Positions 35,805-45,208 of a DNA stretch of 64,000 nucleotides are shown here, piece after piece. The stretch lies in NCBI GenBank assembly GCA_004764695.1, contig SMSO01000031.1, positions 5,513,261-5,577,260 of the forward strand, read 5' to 3'. Position numbers and translations under genes: made by a program. The notes beneath the pieces were generated by a model. That model had not been told where the DNA came from and ran no database searches. It saw nothing but the letters and a program-made list of their open reading frames with translations. How positions within the stretch are numbered: the stretch's first letter is position 1; every line of letters begins with the position of its first letter. This DNA comes from Schizochytrium sp. TIO01 (Eukaryota > Sar > Bigyra > Thraustochytrida > Thraustochytriidae).

Positions 35805-36180
35805 CACTGATGAACTGTGACGTTAAGTCGCCGCGGGGCTTTCTTGACAGGTACCTCCCGCGGACGCCGTTCTCCGCTCTCCGCTCTGTGGTATTCAACT
35901 TTCGAATGCGGATTTGAAGCAACTAGTATTGCTTGCCCACAATCACAAGGAGAAGAAAAGCGTTGGAGAAAATCAAAGGAAATTCAAATTACCAAATCAT
36001 CAAGAGTGCAAGAACTAACCTCAACATATCCTCTTCACCATTCTTCTTCTTCTTCTTCTTCTTCTTCTTTCACTTACAACATACCTTCAATCAGCGCAGG
36101 CGCAGGAGGACTTGAGGCGTGTAATCTGACTGTCACACGCTGTCTCACTCGCAGGACTGGCGTAGAGTGAAGTCTTGGCG

Positions 36181-36480
36181 ATGGTGCCGGATGTGGGCTT
36201 ATATCTTGAATTTCTGAGGGACGATGTGGAGCTTCAGGTAGGCTTTGGTATCGTGTTCCTCGTAGTGCTTGCATTTGCAGTGAGGCTGCTAGATTACAAT
36301 CGTCCTGGCCGCACAAAGTTCCTAGCGCTTGTTCTTGTCACCCTTTGGGGACTCCGCCTCTCGTATCGTGACCAGGAGCTTTCCAACAAGGTTTGTCTCG
36401 GCAACCTAATGCTCTGGCTGCTTGTGTACAACGTTGTGCGCGACGTCGACGATGATGATGATGACCATCACCAAGACTAG
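36181..36480 (+). CDS. Small membrane protein (99 aa)
   Basis: ATG at 36181, divergent from the ING-type gene, whose start is 376 bases away. Three hydrophobic segments are visible: VGFGIVFLVVLAFAVRLL, FLALVLVTLWGLRLSY and VCLGNLMLWLLVYNVV. An Asp/His tail ends the protein. The LWGLRLSYRD segment resembles the WGLRL core of DUF1295 / steroid-reductase-like proteins, but the protein is far shorter than that family (about 260 aa). Either a small unique membrane protein or a degenerate fragment. A TTC run lies upstream at about 36040-36070. Confidence 0.55.
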   Translation: MVPDVGLYLEFLRDDVELQVGFGIVFLVVLAFAVRLLDYNRPGRTKFLALVLVTLWGLRLSYRDQELSNKVCLGNLMLWLLVYNVVRDVDDDDDDHHQD

Positions 36481-36935
36481 AATATTTAGAATATTTGGAA
36501 TATGTGTGTACTCCTAGCTTGCATTCGTATTAGCTAAGCATCTGAGGCTGATTCACAAATACAAGGCGGGGAAATGGAGTATCCCTGCAGATTCGTTCAT
36601 CATGTTTAGAAATGCTAGATTCCCTGCTTATAATTATACTGGCTTATTTGCAACAAATACTACGCTAGTATGTACATATAGGGAGGAGTTTAAGGCTCTT
36701 TGTTTATCGTCTAAAATTTGTTACTATTTACCTTCAGCAAGCTGAAAAATGCTGTCATCCTTTTTCTTGCAATCGGCTCGCTCTTGTTCTAGCAAGTTTA
36801 TTTTGACAAACCGACCTTTGATATCAATTACATAAGCTATATTTAAAATGGAAGAAATTGGATCTCTTCAAATCTCCTGGTCACCTGTTGCTTCGTCGTC
36901 TTGTTTAACAAATAGACCCTCCTTTGTATAGTTAA
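36481..36935. other. Intergenic spacer
   Basis: The 3' regions of two convergent genes. No further feature seen. Confidence 0.6.
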
Positions 36936-38648
36936 TTACCTGGATCGATGCTTAGTGACACGGGGTTGCGGAATGTTCATAAATCGAAGATCATCCTTTG
37001 CGCAAGGCATCAGCGCTGGGGCTGATTCGCAGTGTGCCATTAGCCGTGGTGCTGTAGATAATCTTTGTGTTGTTTTCGAAGGACAGTCTGTGCTTGAAAC
37101 TCTTGAGCTTGGTATTTTATGTGATTGAGATTTCGATAACAAAGTATCACTATTGCTATGAATTTCACTACTGCGACAATTTCCTGCTTCATTGTGAAAA
37201 GGTCGATTATTTCCACCATAGGGACTGCTAGCATTGTTCGCGCTAAAATATTTTAGATCAACACTTGAATTTCGCAGAGAACGACTTGAACTCGTGCCCC
37301 CCTTGCTACTTTCTGAACGATGCTTTTGGGAGTGTCGATGAGAATGCTGACCACGACGATGTCGGTGCTTTCTATGGCGACAATGGCGATGTTCATTTTC
37401 ATCTGCATCATTCGTGTCAGTAGCTACTTGTTGCACCTTTGGGATTCGAGGCAAACCTGGCATGAGAGCTCGCGCAAGTTTACGGAACTCTAGACATCCA
37501 CTTGTATCAACATCATATGTTTTAAAGTATGCCAATGCAGTGACATCTGGAATGCTCTCCAGGCCAAGAGCCCGCAAGCCTTGGCGAAACTCTGGAAAGC
37601 TCAGCTTCGACCAATCAGATTCGTACTCAGTTCTTCGAAAGCAGCGACGTAGCTGATGCTCTCCGTGTATACGCTGGTCTACTTTCTCTAAGAGTAGTGC
37701 GTGTAAATTAATGTGTTGCTCTTGGTCAGAATGGTCCACAGCTGCTGCATGATGAACTCTCCTTGCCAATTGCATCTGGTGGGCTAGACCCGCGTGCACA
37801 CCTTGTCGAGTCGCAGTATAATCCCGTGCTAAGCGTTGCTCAAACTCTGAATAAGTAAACTTCTCGGGGTACTCTCCTACAAATCGAGCATACAGCCCTT
37901 TCCACACACGATCGGGTAAACCTTCAAGCCCTAATCGATGCAAGACAACACAAAACTGGTCGTAGGGTACTTGTGTGTGCAAGTTTTCTTCTGACACAGA
38001 AGCCATTTTACGAAATGCTCTTTCTAGCGCTAGAGCGCCACGCGGTAAGCGCTGATCAAGCTTTTCAAGCAAAAGTAGCTCAGCCTCTTCTTCTGTCACG
38101 TCAGAAGAATCACGAGAACGCTCCACACCAGCCACACTGCGGAGAGTTCGTTGCTGCGCACTCAGTGCTGAAAGGCTCGTACTCAGCTCAAGAGTGTTTT
38201 CAAGGGTTGAGCGCCCGCGTAACATACTCACGAGATCATCAACGAAGCGATCAAAAACAATCGAGTCATCCTCTGGGCTTTGTTTGTAGGTGTCATAGAG
38301 CTCTAGAAGATCACTGCGTGGGAAGCTATCCATACCAACAAGCCCAAGCACGCGGAGGAATTCATCAAGACTTGCACGTGAGTTAGTATGGTATTTGCGG
38401 AAAAATCGTTGTAACACGACGCCGGATCCTCCGTGGTGTTTGCTTTCAAAAACATCAAGCATCATCTCCTTTACGCTACGGCCTTTCATCCGTGATCGTG
38501 TAAATTGTTCACTTGCTGCTACCTTTTCAGCTGCAGCACGCGCTCTGATGGCAGTGCGCTTGGCAACTGCATCTTTCAAGCGTGCAGTTCCTACCTTGCC
38601 TGGCAGCAAGCAGGCCTCAAAGTCAAACTCCCTCGTTGTCAGACTCAT
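36936..38648 (-). CDS. EF-hand-like repeat protein (570 aa)
   Basis: Single exon. Three related modules of about 90 residues, each beginning like LLEKLDQRLPRGALALERAF or LLEKVDQRIHGEHQLRRCF, followed by a helix and a degenerate EF-hand. The module order resembles calcyphosin-like and flagellar/basal-body EF-hand proteins. The best loop is DVDTSGCLEFRK, which has Asp at positions 1 and 3, Ser at 5 and Gly at 6. It carries Lys where the twelfth-position Glu should be, so calcium binding is doubtful. The C-terminal 180 residues are His/Arg/Ser-rich (HRHCRHRKHRHRRGQHSHRH) and look disordered. Function is not established. Confidence 0.75.
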   Translation of the reverse strand: MSLTTREFDFEACLLPGKVGTARLKDAVAKRTAIRARAAAEKVAASEQFTRSRMKGRSVKEMMLDVFESKHHGGSGVVLQRFFRKYHTNSRASLDEFLRVLGLVGMDSFPRSDLLELYDTYKQSPEDDSIVFDRFVDDLVSMLRGRSTLENTLELSTSLSALSAQQRTLRSVAGVERSRDSSDVTEEEAELLLLEKLDQRLPRGALALERAFRKMASVSEENLHTQVPYDQFCVVLHRLGLEGLPDRVWKGLYARFVGEYPEKFTYSEFEQRLARDYTATRQGVHAGLAHQMQLARRVHHAAAVDHSDQEQHINLHALLLEKVDQRIHGEHQLRRCFRRTEYESDWSKLSFPEFRQGLRALGLESIPDVTALAYFKTYDVDTSGCLEFRKLARALMPGLPRIPKVQQVATDTNDADENEHRHCRHRKHRHRRGQHSHRHSQKHRSESSKGGTSSSRSLRNSSVDLKYFSANNASSPYGGNNRPFHNEAGNCRSSEIHSNSDTLLSKSQSHKIPSSRVSSTDCPSKTTQRLSTAPRLMAHCESAPALMPCAKDDLRFMNIPQPRVTKHRSR

Positions 38649-39737
38649 TTCCTCGATGGCCTGTTACCGTGGCCGCTCCTGTCGTCGCCCCTAATATGTT
38701 TCGTTGAGCTTTGGTCGAACAACCAAAGCAAGAAGTCTACAAGTTCTTTTAGACCTCTGCTTCTCCCAAAAGATAACAGTTAATAATTGTATCCATTGAA
38801 GCACATTCCGATTAAATCTATAAAAAAACAAGGACACCTTCCATTTTAGATACCAATGTACCACTCACTATACGTATACTCTACGTAGGTCAAAATAAAA
38901 CAAGGCAAGAAAAAAACACAATATTAATCTGAAGAGTGCCCGCAGCCATACTTATAAACCAAGGCAAGACAACAAGTGAGCATAAAACTGAAGCTCGTGA
39001 CCCTGGTGGCCGCGCTACAGCCATCGTTCCCATTGAACGGAATTGCCGGCAAATCTCAGGTAAGGGTGGTCTCCCGAGACTGATCACTTCGTGTATGATT
39101 TGTATTATCAAAATCCTATCTGAACCTTATTCCTTAAACTACCGCCTATCGGGACAAAATCTAATTCAATTTGTATGGGTATCGGAAAAACTATGGAAGA
39201 GCTTAAGGTGGTACTCATATGTGCGGGGGTACCCTGAAAAATGGACGAGAACGAGGGTGTGCACCGCGCCGCGGGCTCCGCGGGTTAGATTATTAAAACA
39301 CATCTGCCTAAAGGCAGTTTGAAGGCCCATCACAGCTTGCAGGAAGTAAAACAACCCGTATGGATTCTCTTGCTGTGGATTAGCACGTACTTATATTAGC
39401 GTCAATTGATCCAAACGTTCTCTCATATTCTATTGTGATAGAATGAAGTCTGGCTTCTTGTCTTGTGAAAAGTGTTCTCATGACAATAAGTCCTCATATA
39501 TTTTGCAGAAATCCAATTTATCAATAAGAGGCACGCCTGACCAAAAGCTGAGAGGCCCATCCAGAACCAACAAGATCAAGTTGTCCTCTTTTCTTGACCT
39601 CTTATTAATGCACTGCATCAGCAAAGACCCAAGCTGCATTGCCCACCCCGCTCAGCTGCGAACTCTGGGCAGACATCTTTGCCACTTCTTGCAAAAAGGT
39701 CGAAATAGGCAGCCCAGACCCAGCGAGCCATATCAAT
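38649..39737. other. Spacer
   Basis: No supported gene. The divergent promoters of its two neighbours must lie here. Short plus-strand frames (38936-39322, 39443-39826) have no domains. Confidence 0.5.
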
Positions 39738-42155
39738 ATGGCGCTTGCAGCTGCTTTTGTAGCACAATGCGAGACAGCACGCGTAGAAGCGCCACGCGGC
39801 GTCCTCTCAAAGCTTCGCGAGGCTGAGGCTTTCCCCCACGTGCTTGACCTACATAAAGTTAAGCTGACATCAAGTTGCGTGCGAATGATCATGGACACCA
39901 TTCGTCAACTTCCGCGAGCTGGACTTAAAGAGATTAATCTTTCTTTCGTTAAGATCGGGGAGCATGGAGCACGCTGCCTCGCTGCTCTGCTCCACGACCC
40001 TCGCTCCGAACTACGCAAGCTCAAATTGAGTCATTGTGCTCTAGGCGATAATGGAGGGGCCCTTATTTGCGAAAATCTCGGACATCTTGAGGTCCTTGAC
40101 ATCTCTGATAATTGTCTCGGCCGCGAGACTGCTTCTGCGCTTGCTACATTTTTTGGAACTCACCAAGACGCGAGTCTCTGGTCCTTAACCATTGACAAAA
40201 ACTTTATTACTGATACAGGAGCTGCGCTTATTTGCCGCTCGCTCGATGGTAACAAAAGCTTGCAGCATCTCAGCATGGTTCGTTGCGGCGTTGCCTTTGC
40301 AACGGCGTCTGCGTTGCTTGGACTTCAGAAATCGGCTTTGCGGAGCTTACTGTTGCGGCACAACGCTATTTCTGTCGCAAAGCTTGATGAACTCCGTGTT
40401 AAGTTTGTTGCGTTCGGGCACACCTCTGAAGTCAAAACTTTGGGAGTTTCAACTCCTCAAGTTCAAAACCCTGCTAACTCATCGAACAGGGGAGATTTGC
40501 AAAGTCCAAGAACTGTATTCCAGCAAGTTGTCAAAGACCTCGAATGCAGGGTCTCGCCGCAAGAATACCGTGGTCGCCAAATGCCAAGCCAAATTGAACT
40601 TAGCCAGCTCATAGGTGACTTACGCAGGTATTCTGCTATGGAGGCTCACGGCCTGAAGGATCAGAAGTTAACCAAGGAAAGCGCTCAAGCGCTTTTAGCC
40701 TGTATGGGAGCTATGGACCGCATGGTCCGTCTCAACAACATGTATAAGAGTACGGCAACGCGTATTGCTGCTTCAAATAGTACTTTGGCTCACCTCTTGA
40801 ACCAGACAAACTACTATACACAGGATGAGAGATCAGCAAATTCCTCGTCAGCCTCGGCTACGAGCGTCGACCTTGCCAATGCAGCCAAGCTTATTCAGGA
40901 GTTGGAGGCTACTATCGCAGAACAGAGTACTAAAATTGAGCATCTTGAAGCCCAGGTTCATAAAGTTGCTCCTAACTTTACAATGATCGAAGGTCTTGAA
41001 ACAGAAATTGTTAACCTAAAACTAGCGCACGCTCAGGCACATCAGCAATTCAAATTGCAAAGAGGCCAGCTATTGGATGAGAATCTTGTCTTGCAGCACC
41101 GCATTGATGAGTTGGAGGAAGATATTGTTCGTGCTGAGCTACAACGCTTCGAATCTTCGCATGAACACCAGGTATTGAAGCCAGATGCTTTCTGTCGGCA
41201 GTCACCAAAGGTTGATCTCGACAGAAAAGGCTCAGTTAAACGTGGAAAACAGTACTGGGATCATCAAGACAGTCTTCGTTTGAAACTAGGCGAGAGCCAT
41301 GATTCAACTTCACACACTGCCTCGGACGCAGACATTGACGACTCCTCGTCGTCCTCCTCGTCTTCTTCCTCCTCGTCATCGTGTTTATCTTTGAATGTTT
41401 CGAAGTCTTCCCAAGCCTCTGATATTAGTTACCTTGCCAGCAATTCGAGTCAAGACTTCATACTAAGCGATGAGAATATCGTAGCCGATGACATCTATGG
41501 CACAAACGAAGGGAGTGCTACCATAGCTCGCAAGACACGTCTCCAATGGGCAAAAGCTCTACCATTCCAAAGCCATTTGCCGCCTCGTACTACAGCCAAT
41601 CGAGCAACTTTGAAAGACAACTCTGAGTCCGATGACAGTCAATCAGCTGACGCTGACAATGAGCGCGAAAGTGAGGAAAATGAAGTTGACACTGTGAGTG
41701 ATAGTTGGCGTCATCATCATAAAAACCAGCGAACAATGCAAGAGCCATTTCAAGCGTCTCGATGGGACCGAAAAAGAAATGAGTTCATTGATGACGAAGA
41801 GGAAGGCCAAGGTGCGGGGGAAGAGTACGAGTACGACGAATCAAATGAAGATGACGAAGAGGACGAAGGGGATGATAACGAGGATGAAACGGAAGAAGTT
41901 CTAGTAGACTCGGATGGAGAAACCGTTCTTTGGGAAAGCACCTGGAAGATGGAACGAGCCCAACTACTTCTTGAAATTCAGCGTGCAAAGGCCGTGGCGC
42001 AGCAAGCACGTAAGCGAGCTGAATCTCGTGGAAGTGAGATAAGCAAGCTCCAAGAACGTATCGATGAGCTTTTGAATGAGAATACTGTCAAGGATGATAT
42101 TTTAGACCGTGTGCAGACCTCATTGCGCGTCATGGTTGAAGAAAAGGAGCCATAA
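39738..42155 (+). CDS. LRR and coiled-coil protein (805 aa)
   Basis: ATG at 39738; the frame is open further upstream but without ATG. Residues 35-240 form RNI-like leucine-rich repeats (LKEINLSFVKIGEHGARCLA, LRKLKLSHCALGDNGGALIC, LEVLDISDNCLG, LQHLSMVRCGV). Coiled-coil helices lie at about 390-475 (AKLIQELEATIAEQSTKIEH). A poly-Ser run (about 535-548), a very acidic stretch (DDEEEGQGAGEEYEYDE and on, about 670-720) and a final coiled coil complete it. LRR followed by coiled coil is the layout of the centriolar/ciliary protein CEP78, a plausible but unproven relative. The repeats lie in one exon, unlike the one-per-exon LRR gene at 3313-8271. Confidence 0.8.
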   Translation: MALAAAFVAQCETARVEAPRGVLSKLREAEAFPHVLDLHKVKLTSSCVRMIMDTIRQLPRAGLKEINLSFVKIGEHGARCLAALLHDPRSELRKLKLSHCALGDNGGALICENLGHLEVLDISDNCLGRETASALATFFGTHQDASLWSLTIDKNFITDTGAALICRSLDGNKSLQHLSMVRCGVAFATASALLGLQKSALRSLLLRHNAISVAKLDELRVKFVAFGHTSEVKTLGVSTPQVQNPANSSNRGDLQSPRTVFQQVVKDLECRVSPQEYRGRQMPSQIELSQLIGDLRRYSAMEAHGLKDQKLTKESAQALLACMGAMDRMVRLNNMYKSTATRIAASNSTLAHLLNQTNYYTQDERSANSSSASATSVDLANAAKLIQELEATIAEQSTKIEHLEAQVHKVAPNFTMIEGLETEIVNLKLAHAQAHQQFKLQRGQLLDENLVLQHRIDELEEDIVRAELQRFESSHEHQVLKPDAFCRQSPKVDLDRKGSVKRGKQYWDHQDSLRLKLGESHDSTSHTASDADIDDSSSSSSSSSSSSSCLSLNVSKSSQASDISYLASNSSQDFILSDENIVADDIYGTNEGSATIARKTRLQWAKALPFQSHLPPRTTANRATLKDNSESDDSQSADADNERESEENEVDTVSDSWRHHHKNQRTMQEPFQASRWDRKRNEFIDDEEEGQGAGEEYEYDESNEDDEEDEGDDNEDETEEVLVDSDGETVLWESTWKMERAQLLLEIQRAKAVAQQARKRAESRGSEISKLQERIDELLNENTVKDDILDRVQTSLRVMVEEKEP

Positions 42156-42319
42156 ATTATACTAAATAGGGAAAACATGAAATAGATTCTAGAAAGCCTC
42201 CAAATTCATGCAAGATTTGTTGCAAAGCACTACTTTATGAAAATGTAGATGGCAGAGTACCTAGCGAACTTATGTTAGAGTTTATTTTCAATCAACTATT
42301 TTCCAAGATCAACAAAATA

Positions 42320-43572
42320 TTACAGTCGTCGGTTGACTCCTCTGAAGGAAAGCGAAGATGTCGCTTTTACTTCCCCAAAACGCCCAGATGATGTTGGACT
42401 TCCGTACCCTCGTGACGGGGGGCTAGAACGGTTGTCAAGACTTCCTTTGGGTACTTTGCGTGGTCCATGGCGGGTTGGTGGGGGATCAAAAAGACCATTA
42501 GAGCGGCGCATTGCAGCAGCTCCTTCACCTCTGGTCCCATCAGACGAGTTAATCCTTTCTGGAGTGCCTGAGCCTCCAAGTCCGTTAGGGTTGACCAATC
42601 CTGCATCAGAAGCCGCTCCATGCTGGTTCGGTCGTTGTTGTGATGGAAATGGTGGCCAGCGTCCCGAACTGGCTGAATAGGGTCTGCCAGCACTTAAACC
42701 TCCAGCTGACGAGGGGCGTAGAGGACTTTGACGTCCCAATCCGAACTGTGAAGAAGATCTATGCGAGCCTCCTGAACCATGGATGATATTTCCAGAGTTG
42801 GAGAGAAAACGAGAAGATGAGGATATTCCTGCTTGTTTGCGTTTTCCAGGTCCCAGATCGCTACCACCCTGAGTACCATCACGAAGGCTCTCATACATTG
42901 ATTTCCAATTTGTGATTTGTCGAAGGCCATCCTCAACTTTTGCTCGCAGAACATCGTTCTCTGCAGCTGCTTTAGCAAGCTTTGTCTTGCATTCTGCAGT
43001 TATCGACTTTAATTTGTCAGACTCTTGTTGTGCCACGCGAATCTCCTCTTCGCGTTGACTTTCTGCTGTACGAAGAGCTTTTTGTAGACTACGCATGTGG
43101 CGACCCTGTACCTGTAACTTAGCTAGCAATACTCAGCATTTTATATCAGTACTGAGCACCAGAACATGCATTCCAAGAATGATCAATCTCGACCTCAAGC
43201 ATTCAGTTGAAAAAGCGCGCGAAACGCACATACTTCTGAACAGCTTGCCGACTTACCTCGTGTTTGCTCTCTTTCCAGAGTTAGAGCTTGTGCCCCAAGG
43301 CTCTCGACATATTCTGCTCCATTGGCTACACCGATGGCAAGCAACATTGCCTTCAGGTCGCGAAGCTCACTTTCTTCGACGCGGCTTCCCACAATTTGGA
43401 ACTCTAGCATGTCTTTGGTTGTCTCAAAAGAACTACTGCAGAACGGACACTGTCCACTAACGATGAGGTTTCGCCCGGCACACTCCTCGCAGAATACATG
43501 GTGGCATGGAATGAAGACACCCTTGCCTTGAAGCTCTTGCCAGCATTCGTTGCAGTAGATTTCTTCGCTCAT
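42320..43572 (-). CDS. HEI10/CCNB1IP1-like RING protein (two exons, 372 aa)
   Basis: Exon 1 is 43257-43572; exon 2 is 42320-43122. The 134-base phase-1 intron has donor CGAG/GTAAGT and acceptor TGCTAG. The RING sits at the very N-terminus: C7-x2-C10, C23-x-H25, C28-x2-C31, C42-x2-C45, with the CPFC ending. A coiled coil follows across the splice junction (RHMRSLQKALRTAESQREEE). The tail is Ser/Gly/Pro/Arg-rich and disordered (SPLRPSSAGGLSAGRPYSAS). RING, coiled coil and a Ser-rich tail in this order match HEI10 (CCNB1IP1), a SUMO/ubiquitin E3 that marks meiotic crossover sites. ZIP3/RNF212 relatives have the same layout and cannot be excluded. Presence would imply a meiotic cycle. Confidence 0.75.
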
Positions 43573-44992
43573 GTTGTTTACTACAATCTTGGATCAAGTG
43601 GCGTTCAATTGATCTCACCTAGATCGCGTTTTCAAACCTCGTCTGGCGATAAGCCTGCTTTCTTTGTGCACAATGAAGCGCTTCCGTCTGGAGGTATTCC
43701 GAATTTGCTCGCAAACCGATGCAAAGCAAAGCCATACACAGCCTTCAAAGATTGACAAGAAAGTGCCCAAAGCGAACACCCAAATATGAAATTTGAATTT
43801 GAATTTGAATTTCATTTGGAGTTGAAAGATTCGGAATCCTGGAGCTTAAAATTAAGCAGAACGAAATTATAGTTACTTTCATGCAGTTTAAATTCTCAAG
43901 CTCTCAGCTCATGATCACTATTGCGTACGCTCCGCTCAAAACGTTTCCAGCGGGTAGATGCTCAATCGGTCTTCTTCAGCTCCACGCAGGACTTCTTCTA
44001 CTCGCGTCCGGCCAACTCTCTTGGCGCTCTTCTTCGAAGACAGCTCTCAAACTCCAAACCCCAAAAGCCTAAGGACACCTTAGGCCCTTCCCTTTTGAAA
44101 GTACACAGTATACCCCCTACCCTCTATATCTTCTATTGTCTAGAGAGGGGGTATCGTAAAAATATAAGTATTTACCCGAGGGGTTTATAGTATAAGTGTG
44201 AGCCTGACTTTGGGGAAAGCTACTATTAATTTCGGTGTTGTCGGCGATACTTTGTGGAATAAACGTTTCGGGTAAACTGGTTGTGGGGTGCTCGCTTTCG
44301 AGTGTGTTCATAATTTGGAGACGAAGTTGGACTAGAATATCGAAAGCTTTGGAGGCCATCACGTGCCCGAAGTTCTGCGCAGGTCCACCTGCACGCGGCG
44401 CTGCCTCGAGGTAAACCTTTCCCATTGGTATGCCTTGGAGCAGCGCAGGTTTCCAGACAGCTTGAAGACGTTGGGCTTGAAGAAGGCAGCAGTAAGCCTG
44501 TCAACCCAGAGCGAGGAAGCTGCTCAATCAGACATCCCTTCGTCGCTCTCCAACATCCATTCAATCAACCAAACCTTCGAAACAACACTTCATGCTCTTC
44601 TTTGCACCAGTCGACCTTTTTACGCAAGCTTTGGATACCATCGCTGTCTCCTGCGAGCGTGGTCGTGATCATGATCGGGATTGGGTCTAACGATTGCAGG
44701 AAGTGAATGAGACCAAAGGTTTTCTCGTTTCGAATTTCATGCGTGAAATTGTGTTATATTGTTATTGTTATTGTTGTTGTCATTAGTATTATTATTATTT
44801 CAAATTTTAAAAATATTGAGTAAAGGTCAATTGCCATTGATTGATTGATTATATGAAGAAAGCTGTTTTATAGCTTCGAAGAGGGAGAAGAGAGGGCGCT
44901 ATGAGTACTTATATGACGATTAAGAGTATGAGGTACTACACCCTCGAATAGTTTCATGTTATAAAACGCTGGTAAGAGATATACCTATTTAT
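43573..44992. other. Spacer, possible small gene not resolved
   Basis: Contains an AATTTG repeat of about five units at 43790-43815. Minus-strand frames at 44117-44564 include a protein-like piece (MASKAFDILVQLRLQIMNTL), which might be an exon of an unidentified gene, but I could not build a consistent model. TTATTG-rich DNA occurs around 44755-44800. Confidence 0.35.
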
Positions 44993-44997
44993 ATGGT

Positions 44998-44998
<1 letters not shown>

Positions 44999-45056
<58 letters not shown>

Positions 45057-45057
45057 A
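44999..45057. repeat. (GAAA)n microsatellite
   Basis: About 14 GAAA/AAAG units. They directly follow an upstream ATG (44993) that is in frame with the next gene and would encode an ERKK-type repeat. The main start proposed for that gene is 150 bases further on. Confidence 0.95.
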
Positions 45058-45208
45058 GCGGAAGCAAATTGAATACAGTTCTGGTCGTGGCGGAGCTTGG
45101 CCCTCGCTCGGCACGTCGTCGCGGGCACTGCGGAGCTCGCGTACGGTTCGGTGTCGGAGAGTCCGGTCTATCGCCACGGAACACTTTGTCCACCAACTGC
45201 GAGGCGCC

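Noticed and set aside
36181-36480. DUF1295/steroid reductase assignment
   Set aside because: Only the WGLRL motif matches; length and the rest of the domain are missing.
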